Shown here piece after piece: positions 26,172 to 33,857 of a DNA stretch of 36,988 nt. Every line of letters starts with the position of its first letter. The stretch's first letter is position 1. The position numbers were made by a program, and so were the translations under genes. This DNA is from an uncultured Parvularcula sp. (GTDB lineage: Bacteria; Pseudomonadota; Alphaproteobacteria; Caulobacterales; Parvularculaceae), in the NCBI GenBank assembly GCA_937919225.1, contig CALFRH010000411.1:1-36988 (forward strand), read 5' to 3'. A model generated the notes under the pieces. It did not search any database and was not told where the DNA came from. It saw only the letters and a list, made by a program, of their open reading frames with translations.

Positions 26172-26882
26172 TTAGTCCTCCATCAAAAAATTGCTAATCC
26201 ACCGCGCCATCTCTCCCCTGTCGGAGGCACCGCGATAAGATGCACGCGCCAGGTCTGCCACCTCCTGGGGGATGCGATCAAGCCGAGCCTCCAGCAGCGC
26301 AAGGCCAAACTCCGCCACGAACTCAGGGTGCATCTGAAAAGACAGGCCGCGGCCACCCGCATAGGAAATTGTTCCATACGGACAAAATGCCGATCCGGCG
26401 AGACGCGTCGCGCCGTCCGGTAGTCGCACCACCTGATCTTGGTGGGAGACCGCGCAGGCAAAACGCTGGGGCCCCTCCCCCCAGGGCATGGCCCCGCCTG
26501 CAACATCATTGGTTTGCAGCCCAACACCCCACCCTTTGGGCGATTTTTCGACCTCGCCGCCAAGGGCCTGGGCCATCAGCTGATGACCAAAACAAATGCC
26601 CACCACCTTGTTACCCGTGGCGATGTGGGCGCGCACCGCATCCTCAAGCGGTGGGATCCAGTCATGATCCTCATAAACCCCCGCAGGAGATCCGGTGATA
26701 ATGAGCGCTTCACCCCCCGAAGGCGGCGGCAGCGTCCCGCCATCATAGACCTTTACGATAGACGTATCAGCGCGAAACCCGGCGTCCGACACCATGCGAT
26801 GGGTCATGTCACCATAGTGCCCAAACCGCTCAGGCAGGTCAGCTGGCGCATGGCCCGTTTCAGCAATGATCACTTTTCTCAT
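26172..26882 (-). CDS. Class I glutamine amidotransferase
   Basis: 236 residues of the stand-alone GATase1 group related to the GMP-synthase amidotransferase domain. The catalytic Cys is in VVGICFGHQLMAQALGG and the His-Glu pair in LSFQMHPEFVAEF, so the triad is complete. The glycine loop is LIITGSPAGVYED. Such proteins often act on small gamma-glutamyl compounds or as glutamine hydrolases for an unidentified partner. It lies directly upstream of the broken GST gene and is divergent from the crotonase gene. Confidence 0.92.
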   Translation of the reverse strand: MRKVIIAETGHAPADLPERFGHYGDMTHRMVSDAGFRADTSIVKVYDGGTLPPPSGGEALIITGSPAGVYEDHDWIPPLEDAVRAHIATGNKVVGICFGHQLMAQALGGEVEKSPKGWGVGLQTNDVAGGAMPWGEGPQRFACAVSHQDQVVRLPDGATRLAGSAFCPYGTISYAGGRGLSFQMHPEFVAEFGLALLEARLDRIPQEVADLARASYRGASDRGEMARWISNFLMED

Positions 26883-26942
26883 ATGAGGCCCTTGCGGTCA
26901 GTGCGTTCGCCCCCTCAATTGCATTCCAAAAGGAGCTTGTCG

Positions 26943-27701
26943 ATGACCGATACCATCCTCACCCGAGTAGAAGACGGGGTGCTGCGGGTTCAGTTTAACC
27001 GGATTGAGAAGAAAAACGCGATCACAGCGGAGATGTATGAGGCCCTCGCCGAGGCCTTCGCCAGCGCCGATGAGCGGGACGACGTCAACGCTATTCTGCT
27101 AGAAGGCACCGAGGGGGTGTTCACCTCGGGCAATGATTTGAGCGCCTTTGCCAATGTGAGCGCTGCCCTGTCGGAGGGCGATGAGCCGGCTGTCCTCAAA
27201 TGGATTAAAGCGACGGTTCTGACCAATACACCTCTGGTGGCGGCCGTCTATGGCCCCTGCATCGGGATTGGGGCGACGATCCTTCTGCATTTTGATCTAG
27301 TGTATGCAGACGAAACTGCCTTTTGGCATATGCCCTTTACGGAACTCGCCGCGGTGCCCGAGGCCTGCGCCAGTTGGGTCATCCGTCGCCGGTATGGCTC
27401 TGCCATCGCTGGAGAGCTTCTGGTCGCTTCTGAAAAAGTCAGTGCAAAGCGGGCCTATGATATGGGCCTTGTCAACAAAGTCGTCGATGTTGATGTGAAA
27501 CAACATGCTTTTGAGGCGGCAAAGCGTCTGGCCACCCTGCCGCCTGTGGCTGTGACCGAGACCAAAAAGCTCATGCGGGAAGATATGGGCCCCTTCCTTG
27601 CTCACGCCGAAGTGGAGCTACGAGAATTTGCCGCACGCCTTCAATCCAAAGAGATGCAGGAAACCGTCATGAAAAAAATGATGGCCAGCAAGAAGGGGTG
27701 A
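26943..27701 (+). CDS. Enoyl-CoA hydratase/isomerase family protein
   Basis: 252 residues from the ATG at 26943, which has AAAAGGAG upstream; the much earlier track start at 26439 reads antisense through the amidotransferase. The crotonase fold is clear: FNRIEKKNAITAEMYEAL, the oxyanion-hole SGNDLSAFANV and GPCIGIGATILLHFDLVYAD. The active-site acid is probably the Glu in FTELAAVPEACASW, a pattern seen in enoyl-CoA delta-isomerases and PaaG/ECI-like members rather than classic hydratases. It probably acts in fatty-acid or aromatic CoA-ester breakdown. It converges on the SIMPL gene across a strong hairpin. Confidence 0.93.
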   Translation: MTDTILTRVEDGVLRVQFNRIEKKNAITAEMYEALAEAFASADERDDVNAILLEGTEGVFTSGNDLSAFANVSAALSEGDEPAVLKWIKATVLTNTPLVAAVYGPCIGIGATILLHFDLVYADETAFWHMPFTELAAVPEACASWVIRRRYGSAIAGELLVASEKVSAKRAYDMGLVNKVVDVDVKQHAFEAAKRLATLPPVAVTETKKLMREDMGPFLAHAEVELREFAARLQSKEMQETVMKKMMASKKG

Positions 27702-27724
27702 GGCGGAACGGGCCCCACGGATAA

Positions 27725-27757
27725 GCGCGCGGCACGAAGGGACTTCAATCCGCGCGC
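27725..27757. terminator. GC-rich hairpin between convergent genes
   Basis: GCGCGCGG and CCGCGCGC form a perfect 8-bp stem around 17 nt, between the crotonase stop and the SIMPL stop. It probably ends transcription from both sides, although neither flank has a long T-tract. Confidence 0.6.
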
Positions 27758-27758
27758 C

Positions 27759-28493
27759 CTATTTCAGTTCGTACACCATATGAACGGTCACAGACAGCTG
27801 TCCTTCCCCCGCCTCGATGGGCGTAGCCGCCGGCGCGGCATCCATGGCCATGGCCTCCATCCGCATACGGGCCTGGGGGCGAGGCTGGTAGCTATTGACC
27901 GAAATCGATTGGACGGGACCAAGGGTCGCCCCCGCCTCCTCAACCAATAGATCGGCCAGGGCCCGGGCATCTTTTACCGCCGCCCGGCGCGCTTTTTCCA
28001 GCATATCGTCGGGGTTTTGAAAACCAAACTGCAAGCTGCCAAGATTATTGGCCCCTGCCCCCACAGCGCGGTCAATGGCGGTGCCCACCTTGTCCACATC
28101 CCGCAGCCGAACAGCTAGGGTATTGCCCGCCGTATAGCCGACAATTTTGTTCGTATCGGTCCGACCGCGCTCATCCCGGGCGTAACGGGGTTGCAGATAA
28201 AATCCGCTGGTCTGCAGATCCTTTGACTGGACACCAAGCCCCTTAAGCGCATCGCGAACCTTGGTCATCCGCGCCGCATTTTGTTGCATCGCCGCGCTCG
28301 CGGTATCGGCTTGGGCAATGACGGCAAAGTCCATCATCGCCATATCGGGCGTGCCCGTCGCTTTGCCGGTCCCGGACACCGACAAGGTCCGCTGCGCCGC
28401 TATTGGCTCTGACGCCTGGGCTGGCGTGCCCTCAATCCCGCAAGCCCCTACCGTAACGGCCAACGCAGCAAATAATGCATACTGAGTTTTCAT
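27759..28493 (-). CDS. SIMPL-domain (DUF541) lipoprotein
   Basis: 244 residues from the ATG at 28493; the extra 92 residues of the track ORF overlap cysE. A signal peptide with a lipobox-like end (VTVGAC, Cys19) suggests a lipoprotein. The rest is one SIMPL/DUF541 domain: RTLSVSGTGKATGTPDMAMM, LQTSGFYLQPRY, GYTAGNTLAVRLRDVD, VKDARALADLLVEEAGA and the end GQLSVTVHMVYEL. The family is periplasmic or outer-membrane associated and linked to oxidative stress, with unclear biochemistry. It is last in the merC-queF-nudix-cysE run with a 40-bp gap. Confidence 0.9.
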   Translation of the reverse strand: MKTQYALFAALAVTVGACGIEGTPAQASEPIAAQRTLSVSGTGKATGTPDMAMMDFAVIAQADTASAAMQQNAARMTKVRDALKGLGVQSKDLQTSGFYLQPRYARDERGRTDTNKIVGYTAGNTLAVRLRDVDKVGTAIDRAVGAGANNLGSLQFGFQNPDDMLEKARRAAVKDARALADLLVEEAGATLGPVQSISVNSYQPRPQARMRMEAMAMDAAPAATPIEAGEGQLSVTVHMVYELK

Positions 28494-28533
28494 TTTCGTC
28501 TCTCCAATGTGGATTATCAGGCAGACAGCCCGC

Positions 28534-29370
28534 TCAAATCTTCTGATCCATTTGCTCGCCCGCATTGCCGGCGCATTTCCCCACAGGCTTGGCCGGCACG
28601 CCGGCGACGGTGCAATGGGCGGGCACATCGTCAAGTACCACTGATCCGGCCGCGACCTTTGCCCCCTCACCGATCGTGATGTTGCCGAGGATCTTGGCCC
28701 CCGCTCCGACCAGAACGCCATTCCCCACCTTGGGGTGGCGATCCTCGTTCTCTTTACCCGTGCCCCCAAGGGTCACCCCATGGAGAAGAGAGACATTGTC
28801 TCCCACCGTTGCGGTCTCCCCAATCACAATGCCGTGACCATGGTCGATAAAGACACCCTTCCCGATAGGCGCCGCCGGGTTAATGTCGATACTGAAAAGC
28901 TCAGAGACTCGCGATTGCAAGTACAAAGATAATTGTGTCCGCTTTTTCTTGCGTAACCAATGGGCGATCCGGTGGATTTGCAGAGCGTGGAAACCCTTAA
29001 AATAGAGAAAGGCCTGGGTCAGATAATGGCATGCCGGGTCGCGGTCGTAATAGGCCAAGATGTCAGCCACCGCCGCATGCACCATGGCCGGATCATCTTC
29101 ATACGCGGCGGTCGCGACCTCCCGCCATTGCATGGCATTCATTTCGCCATCGGATAGTTTCTCCGCCAACCGATAAGACAATGCCGCGCAAATCGTCTTA
29201 TGGTGCAAAATGGTGGCGTTGAGAAACGAGCCTAAAATTGGCTCATCGTCGGCGGCCTGCGCCGCTTCAGCCCGCATGCGGGGCCATGCACTATCCACCG
29301 TTAGGGGATGCACAACCGACGGCGACGTCGTCGCCGCTTTCACAGGCTCGGATGGTTTTGGCTCTGACAT
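28534..29370 (-). CDS. cysE: Serine O-acetyltransferase
   Basis: 278 residues. The N-terminal helical domain (AWPRMRAEAAQAADDEPILG, FLNATILHHKTICAAL) is typical of CysE. The C-terminal left-handed beta-helix is made of hexapeptide repeats (INPAAPIGKGVFIDHGHGIV, IGETATVGDNVSLLHGVTLG). The catalytic Asp-His pair is in FIDHGHG, and the acetyl-CoA region GKENEDRHPKVGNGVLVGAG is intact. It makes O-acetylserine for cysteine synthesis. It lies 11 bp after the nudix stop in a likely five-gene operon. Confidence 0.97.
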   Translation of the reverse strand: MSEPKPSEPVKAATTSPSVVHPLTVDSAWPRMRAEAAQAADDEPILGSFLNATILHHKTICAALSYRLAEKLSDGEMNAMQWREVATAAYEDDPAMVHAAVADILAYYDRDPACHYLTQAFLYFKGFHALQIHRIAHWLRKKKRTQLSLYLQSRVSELFSIDINPAAPIGKGVFIDHGHGIVIGETATVGDNVSLLHGVTLGGTGKENEDRHPKVGNGVLVGAGAKILGNITIGEGAKVAAGSVVLDDVPAHCTVAGVPAKPVGKCAGNAGEQMDQKI

Positions 29371-29381
29371 TGGGTCAGCTC

Positions 29382-29987
29382 CTAAAGGCTACGCTCATAC
29401 TCGTCTAAGATGAGGGCCGTTGGGCGCGGAGGCAAGTCTTTCGCCTGCGCTTTCAGAATTGCTGTTTGGACCATCAGAATGGTTAAACTGTCCGTAATCT
29501 TCCCTTCAAGACATTCGGCGATAAGCGCCGACAGTGGCACGCGGCGATGCCCAAGGACTTCGTCCCCGTCCGGCGTCGCCTCCCCTTCGGTGAGGCCCCA
29601 GGCGAGGAAGTAATAGGCCACCTCATCCGTCACCGAATTAGAAAGATGACAGCCGCCAAAATGGTGCCAATGGGCGGCGGTCAGCCCCGTTTCCTCGACC
29701 AACTCACGGCGCGCCGACTGTTCAGGGGGGACGTCTTTCGCGCCGCCGCCCTCGGGAAGCTCCCAAGAATAGGCGTTAAATGGAAACCGGTGCTGTCCGA
29801 CGAGGGGCACGGTGCCATCGTCAAATAAAGGCAGTACCCCGATGGCAAGATTGGCAAAGCGGACCACCCCGTAAATCCCGTCGGCCCCATCCGGCCGCGT
29901 CACCTCATGATGGTCGACGGCCAGCCATGGGTTGTCATACGCAATCCGCCGCTCACGGATGACCCAAGGCCCGTTCCGCGCGGTCAT
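29382..29987 (-). CDS. NUDIX hydrolase (ADP-ribose pyrophosphatase-like)
   Basis: 201 residues. The Nudix box is LPEGGGAKDVPPEQSARREL followed by VEETGL: the REL.EET core is intact, but the first Glu of the consensus (GX5E) appears as Val. The N-terminal strands (WLAVDHHEVTRPDG, GVVRFANLAIGVLPLFDDG) resemble ADP-ribose pyrophosphatases of the NudF type, so a nucleoside-diphosphate sugar is the likely substrate. The start ATG overlaps the queF stop (TAATG), indicating coupled translation. Confidence 0.92.
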   Translation of the reverse strand: MTARNGPWVIRERRIAYDNPWLAVDHHEVTRPDGADGIYGVVRFANLAIGVLPLFDDGTVPLVGQHRFPFNAYSWELPEGGGAKDVPPEQSARRELVEETGLTAAHWHHFGGCHLSNSVTDEVAYYFLAWGLTEGEATPDGDEVLGHRRVPLSALIAECLEGKITDSLTILMVQTAILKAQAKDLPPRPTALILDEYERSL

Positions 29988-30454
29988 TAGCCCCGACCAC
30001 GATAGGGCTGAACGCCCGTTTCTGGCACAAACACGCCCTTTGGCGGTTCGCCGGTTTGGTAGAAAACATCAATGGGTATGCCGCCGCGCGGGTACCAATA
30101 ACCCGAAATGCGCAGCCATTTTGGGCTCACCGCGGCAATGATCCGCTTAGCGATGTCGATGGTGCAATCCTCGTGGAAGGCCCCATGGTTGCGATAGGCG
30201 CCGAGCAATAGTTTGAACGACTTTGACTCCACCAGGTGCGCGGCGGGGCAATAATCGATGACAAGGTGGGCAAAGTCCGGCTGCCCGGTGACCGGACAAA
30301 TGGAGGTGAATTCGGGAGCCACAAACCGCGCCACATAATCCACATCAGTGTGTGGGTTCGGTACGGGATCAATGCGGGCCTCGTCGGGCGTGGCCGGCAA
30401 CGCTGAAGCGTGGCCCAGCTCGGCCCGGTTATCGTAAATCGAAGGATCAGTCAT
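29987..30454 (-). CDS. queF: NADPH-dependent 7-cyano-7-deazaguanine reductase, short type
   Basis: 155 residues, the unimodular QueF type. It reduces preQ0 to preQ1 in queuosine synthesis. The nucleophilic Cys is in [16 protein letters not shown], the NADPH motif is [18 protein letters not shown] and the catalytic region continues into [11 protein letters not shown]. The end [14 protein letters not shown] is also typical. It lies between merC-like and nudix genes. Other queuosine genes are not in the window. A small stem (TTGCGG...CCGCAA, 30464-30483) occupies its leader but does not look like a preQ1 riboswitch. Confidence 0.97.
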   Translation of the reverse strand: MTDPSIYDNRAELGHASALPATPDEARIDPVPNPHTDVDYVARFVAPEFTSICPVTGQPDFAHLVIDYCPAAHLVESKSFKLLLGAYRNHGAFHEDCTIDIAKRIIAAVSPKWLRISGYWYPRGGIPIDVFYQTGEPPKGVFVPETGVQPYRGRG

Positions 30455-30499
30455 AGGCTGATCTTGCGGATCCCTTGCCGCAACACAAGAGAGGCTTGG

Positions 30500-30874
30500 T
30501 TAACGGCGGTGGGATACCCAGCGGAAAAGATGCGCTATCGACAGCGTCAGCGCCCCCGCCACCGTCAGTTGGACCTCATAATCGTGCAACGCTTCGACGA
30601 AGGCCCCCGTCACCAACAGCCCAAGCCCCAAAGCCATCAAAACGCCAAAGCCTATGCGCCCGCCCCCCGGTTCCGTGCGCGTGAGCGCGAACAGCGAAAT
30701 CGGAGCCGCGGCGATCACGAGCCCTTTGTGCACCCATTCCATCTCCGCATAGACGCCCAACACAGGCACGAATGCGGCGAGGAGCGGCAATACAAGGCAA
30801 TGGATTAAACAAAGGCCAGAGAGGCTGATCGCAGCCGCATCGGCCCGACCGACATTTTGTTGGACTGGGCGCAT
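30500..30874 (-). CDS. MerC-domain membrane protein
   Basis: 124 residues from the ATG at 30874. Four hydrophobic helices fit the MerC family. The first carries a Cys-containing pattern (SGLCLIHCLVLPLLAAFVP) like the metal-binding pair of mercury transporter MerC. Chromosomal relatives without a mer operon are thought to handle zinc or other metals. The first gene of a five-gene minus-strand operon. An AT-rich, partly Zur-box-like site lies just upstream, and zur is about 5 kb away, so zinc control is possible. Confidence 0.87.
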   Translation of the reverse strand: MRPVQQNVGRADAAAISLSGLCLIHCLVLPLLAAFVPVLGVYAEMEWVHKGLVIAAAPISLFALTRTEPGGGRIGFGVLMALGLGLLVTGAFVEALHDYEVQLTVAGALTLSIAHLFRWVSHRR

Positions 30875-30889
30875 GGAAAACCTGAAGTG

Positions 30890-30902
30890 ATGATATAATA
30901 GC
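30890..30902 (-). promoter_or_regulatory. Possible Zur box upstream of the merC-like gene
   Basis: The minus strand reads GCTATTATATCAT, matching about 9 of 13 positions of GTTATAATATAAC, the Zur core as I recall it. It lies 15 bp before the start codon. It could equally be just an AT-rich -10 region. Confidence 0.25.
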
Positions 30903-31004
30903 GGCTTAGGCAGCACCCAGCCGAATGACAAGGGTCATTGCTATAGCGCTTCGCGACCGAATATGGTCAGAGATCGGCGGAGTCAGCGCTAAAAAACAAA
31001 GACT

Positions 31005-31045
31005 TACAGCAGGTTCGCGATTCCAAAGGAACGCGAAATGCTGTA
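31005..31045. repeat. Family-B hairpin repeat
   Basis: TACAGCA pairs with TGCTGTA and TTCGCG with CGCGAA, around ATTCCAAAGGAA. The outer arm matches the TACAGCA arm of the hairpin after katG. It is the first of three consecutive stems. Confidence 0.65.
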
Positions 31046-31046
31046 G

Positions 31047-31096
31047 TGCATCGACCCACTCAAATTGACTTCCAATTTGGGTGGAAAGTTGATGCA
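31047..31096. repeat. Second hairpin of the 31-kb cluster
   Basis: TGCATCGAC pairs with GTTGATGCA, and CCACTCAAATTG with CAATTTGGGTGG, around a 5-nt ACTTC loop. It begins 1 bp after the first stem. Its arms do not resemble families A or B. Confidence 0.65.
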
Positions 31097-31107
31097 TAAT
31101 CAAAGGC

Positions 31108-31153
31108 CTAGTCCTTTGCCGTTCCTATCAAAATAAGTGATGCAAAGGACTAG
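31108..31153. repeat. Third hairpin of the 31-kb cluster
   Basis: CTAGTCCTTTGC and GCAAAGGACTAG are perfect 12-bp arms around 22 nt. The right arm includes the stop codon of the small membrane protein, so it can act as its terminator or mRNA 3'-end stem. Confidence 0.7.
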
Positions 31154-31413
31154 TCACGATCAAGGTCGAGCGGGATCGGAAATGCCCCATCATCGTCATT
31201 TGGCGGCCCCTTCGGCAGGGCGCGGGAGGCGATAGCCACAAAGACCAGAAGCGCCACCACAAACCCGCCGACCCAAATAAGGATGCGCGGATCTTTCTCA
31301 ACCACCTCCGGCACCGTCGCCGCGAAGGCACCGTGGAAAAATGACACTCCAAGGGCGATAAGCGCAGAGACGCGCCCCACAAGACCGAGAAACCAAGGTC
31401 GCTTTTGATGCAT
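31150..31413 (-). CDS. Small membrane protein, function unknown
   Basis: 87 residues from the ATG at 31413, which has AGGGGAGG upstream; the track start is a TTG further up. Two hydrophobic helices are visible (FLGLVGRVSALIALGVSFFHGAF and ILIWVGGFVVALLVFVAIAS), with an acidic, Pro-rich tail (GPPNDDDGAFPIPLDLDRD). I recognise no family. The stop codon is inside a perfect inverted repeat, the third of three stems. It is divergent from the tRNA-Phe gene across about 125 bp. Confidence 0.72.
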   Translation of the reverse strand: MHQKRPWFLGLVGRVSALIALGVSFFHGAFAATVPEVVEKDPRILIWVGGFVVALLVFVAIASRALPKGPPNDDDGAFPIPLDLDRD

Positions 31414-31539
31414 CCGATCAACCTCCCCTAACGGCCTCAACGGGCCGAGGCACTTTTCAATGAGACACCCCTAGAACCATATAGACAAGGCCCAGCCCCA
31501 ACTCTATACACCGCGCTCCGGCCTGTGGTCAGGCCTGAC

Positions 31540-31615
31540 GCCCAGGTAGCTCAGTTGGTAGAGCAGCGGATTGAAAATCCGCGTGTCGGTGGTTCGATTC
31601 CGCCCCTGGGCACCA
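31540..31615 (+). tRNA. tRNA-Phe (GAA)
   Basis: A full 76-nt cloverleaf with encoded CCA. The acceptor stem is GCCCAGG/CCTGGGC, the anticodon stem GCGGA/TCCGC carries loop TTGAAAA (anticodon GAA), and the T arm is GGTGG TTCGATT CCGCC. A small stem, GGCCTGTGGTCAGGCC, lies just upstream at 31520. An integrase gene begins 160 bp downstream, so the 3' part of this tRNA is the likely attachment site of the island that follows. Confidence 0.97.
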
Positions 31616-31774
31616 CCCAACACCTTCCATAAAACCCTTATTTTCCTTATGTTTCAGGTGATTTCGCTCGAACGAGATATTCACTTTTCAGCGTAAAATC
31701 ACGAAAAATGGCCTGCCACACTCGCACCACACTTTTTGTTTGTTCGCGGGATGTTTCAAATAGGGACAAGAGTT

Positions 31775-32959
31775 ATGGCAACACATGTCATCTTTGACGG
31801 TCGCCTGAAGGTCTACAAAAGGGCACGCAGTCGTTACTGGCAGGCCATCACTGTTCTGGAAGGCAAACGCTTTCGCATCAGCACCAAGGAAGAGAGCCTA
31901 CAAAAGGCAAAGGACTGCGCCGAAGATTGGTACCTCGGACTACGCGGCAAATTAAAGATGGGTGAACCAATCGGCGAGAAGACATTTGCCGAGACAGCCG
32001 AAAAATTCCTCGGGGAATATTCCGTCATCACCGGCAATGATCGTTCTGAAAAGTATGTCCAAAATATCCACCAGCGACTACGGGACTATCTACTGCCCTT
32101 TTTCGGTGAAAAAGGGCTATCTCAAGTAACAGCTGGACTGGTGCAGGAATACCGAGTCCATCGACAAACCTATCAAGTCCAACATCCAGTACACAAAGAG
32201 ATGGGTGGCTCCAAGCCACCCGCCCGCAGCACCTTGCATCAAGAGGTCGTTATCATTCGGCAGGTTTTGAAAACGGCCATCCGCCACGGATGGCTCAAAC
32301 ACCTGCCTGATTTATCCATGCCGTATAAAAAGGCGAGCAAGCTTGTTCGCCGGTCATGGTTCACCCCAGAAGAATATAAGCAGCTTTACGAAGCAACACG
32401 CCACAACGCACGACGGCCAAAATACGAACGATTGCGCCACAATGCTGAGCAGCTTCATGACTATGTGCTGTTCATGGCGAACACCGGACTACGACCTGAT
32501 GAAGCCAATCGCCTAGAATATCGTGACGTCGCAATTGTCGATGATGACGTTACCGGCGAGCGTATCCTTGAAATTGATGTAAGAGGAAAACGAGGAACCG
32601 GTTATTGTAAAAGCACGAGTGGGGCCGTGAGACCATTTGAGCGATTGTTTGATCGGAATAACCCACAGTCTACGGATTTAATCTTTCCAGCTAATCTAAA
32701 AAAGAGCTTTAATCGTATTCTTGACGAGGAGAGCTTAAAGACAGACCGTGACGGGCAAAATCGAACAGCGTACAGCCTACGGCATACATATATCTGCTTA
32801 CGTCTCATGGAAGGCGCGGATATTTATCAGATCGCCAAAAACTGCCGGACCAGCGTTGATATGATCGAAAAATACTACGCAGCACACATCATAAATCGTC
32901 TTGATGCGTCAGCAATTAATGTGAGAAGGCCGCGCAAACCCAAAGAAGATGCGGCTTAG
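31775..32959 (+). CDS. Tyrosine-type site-specific integrase
   Basis: 394 residues from the ATG at 31775 (AGGGACAAG upstream). The N-terminal arm-binding part is basic; a SAM-like core-binding domain covers about residues 70-190. The catalytic Arg is in FMANTGLRPDEANRLEYRDV, the second box is AYSLRHTYICLRL (Tyr in place of the usual His of HxxR), and the nucleophile is a Tyr in MIEKYYAAHI. Placement beside tRNA-Phe and the drop in GC content mark it as the integrase of a genomic island or degenerate prophage. The matching right attachment site is not in the window. Confidence 0.93.
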   Translation: MATHVIFDGRLKVYKRARSRYWQAITVLEGKRFRISTKEESLQKAKDCAEDWYLGLRGKLKMGEPIGEKTFAETAEKFLGEYSVITGNDRSEKYVQNIHQRLRDYLLPFFGEKGLSQVTAGLVQEYRVHRQTYQVQHPVHKEMGGSKPPARSTLHQEVVIIRQVLKTAIRHGWLKHLPDLSMPYKKASKLVRRSWFTPEEYKQLYEATRHNARRPKYERLRHNAEQLHDYVLFMANTGLRPDEANRLEYRDVAIVDDDVTGERILEIDVRGKRGTGYCKSTSGAVRPFERLFDRNNPQSTDLIFPANLKKSFNRILDEESLKTDRDGQNRTAYSLRHTYICLRLMEGADIYQIAKNCRTSVDMIEKYYAAHIINRLDASAINVRRPRKPKEDAA

Positions 32960-32982
32960 AAGTTTGTGTGATAATTTAAATT

Positions 32983-33333
32983 ATGAAAAATGCTGGGCAG
33001 AGGAAGTACATTGAAGCCGCTGGCGTTGAAGAAGGCACACGTCTTTTTGCGACACTCAGGAGTAGCGTGGGTCCACTGAACGAGAAACGGCTTCGACGGT
33101 CCGGGTGCCTACGAATGATCAAGCACTACTGTCGGGATGCAGGCCTAGAGAGTGCAGCGATGCTGGGGAACCACTTTCCGAAGCACCGGGATCACCGCCT
33201 ATCTTTCTAACCCGAGGCCTGCCTTGAGTTGGCCCAGCAGATGGCAGGACATTTCGACCCCAAAACCACGCGCATGTATGATTGGCGGTCTTATCAAGTG
33301 AGTTTGGATGAGATGGACAAGACTGGTATTTGA
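32983..33333 (+). pseudogene. Frameshifted remnant of a second tyrosine recombinase
   Basis: Only the C-terminal catalytic part remains, spread over three frames. The first piece, YIEAAGVEEGTRLFATLRSS and LRMIKHYCRDAGLESAAM, matches a phage-type recombinase. A second frame then reads TTFRSTGITAYLSN, equal to the HTFRATGITAYL box with the His lost. A third frame reads ELAQQMAGHFDPKTTRMYDW and ends in SLDEMDKTGI, carrying the nucleophile Tyr. At least two frameshifts make it inactive. It suggests repeated insertion at this tRNA. The following gap to 33530 is AT-rich and shows nothing else. Confidence 0.8.
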
Positions 33334-33530
33334 TGACTGAGTTTCTTAAGGCGTGTTCAACTTATGACATGTCCAATTTGCATTCCCAACAAGAATCCTC
33401 CCAGACAATTATAGCCTGGAGTGATAGAGAATGGCGACCATGCGTTTACGTTATTTCTTTACACTGAAAAAATTCACTTAACTTAGACAGTTGGTATGCA
33501 GTTTATAAAGTTCAATGCACATCACTTCTG

Positions 33531-33857
33531 CTAAGCGTTTAAAATCTGTGCTACGATATACAAAACAAGCCCCCAAATCAGCAGGCACACTGACACACTG
33601 ATAGCGATTGGCTGAGCGTCAGCGTACAACCAAAAACGTATTTCGTGCCCTAATATCTCTGCACGAACAAAGTTGACCAACCCCGCTCCACTAATAAGTA
33701 ATGCACAAAGTGCTATATAAACAGGAATCTCAGCATCAAAAAACTCTTTTGACACGAGGTAAACAGCAATAGCGCAGCTTACAGACCAAAACAGGAGAAG
33801 CGTAAAGTAAGTTAGCAAAACAAAAGCTCTAGCCAGTTTTAACACTCCGGAGCACAC
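33531..33857 (-). CDS. Small three-helix membrane protein, candidate immunity protein for the RHS tip
   Basis: About 108 residues, almost all hydrophobic, with three or four membrane helices (FVLLTYFTLLLFWSVSCAIAVYL, IPVYIALCALLISGAGLVNFV, AISVSVCLLIWGLVLYIVAQIL). It overlaps the 3' end of the RHS gene by 19 bp on the same strand and is markedly AT-richer than the RHS core. The track start is a GTG; another GTG at 33845 is possible, and no strong RBS decides. Small genes placed directly after an RHS toxin tip are usually immunity genes. A membrane-embedded immunity protein would suit a toxin acting on the inner membrane. The role is inferred from position only. Confidence 0.65.
   Translation of the reverse strand: MCSGVLKLARAFVLLTYFTLLLFWSVSCAIAVYLVSKEFFDAEIPVYIALCALLISGAGLVNFVRAEILGHEIRFWLYADAQPIAISVSVCLLIWGLVLYIVAQILNA

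Noticed and set aside
26439-26942. N-terminal extension of the crotonase ORF
   Set aside because: It runs antisense through the amidotransferase gene. The ATG at 26943 has a good RBS and gives a normal family length.
28494-28769. N-terminal extension of the SIMPL ORF
   Set aside because: It overlaps cysE in another frame; the ATG at 28493 starts a clear signal peptide.
30455-30499. preQ1 riboswitch in the queF leader
   Set aside because: The leader is short and holds only a simple TTGCGG/CCGCAA stem. The A-rich tail and pseudoknot sequence of preQ1 riboswitches are missing.
30906-31103. 65-aa minus-strand ORF before the merC-like gene
   Set aside because: It reads through two of the three hairpins, which would dictate its sequence. 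There is no RBS and no domain.
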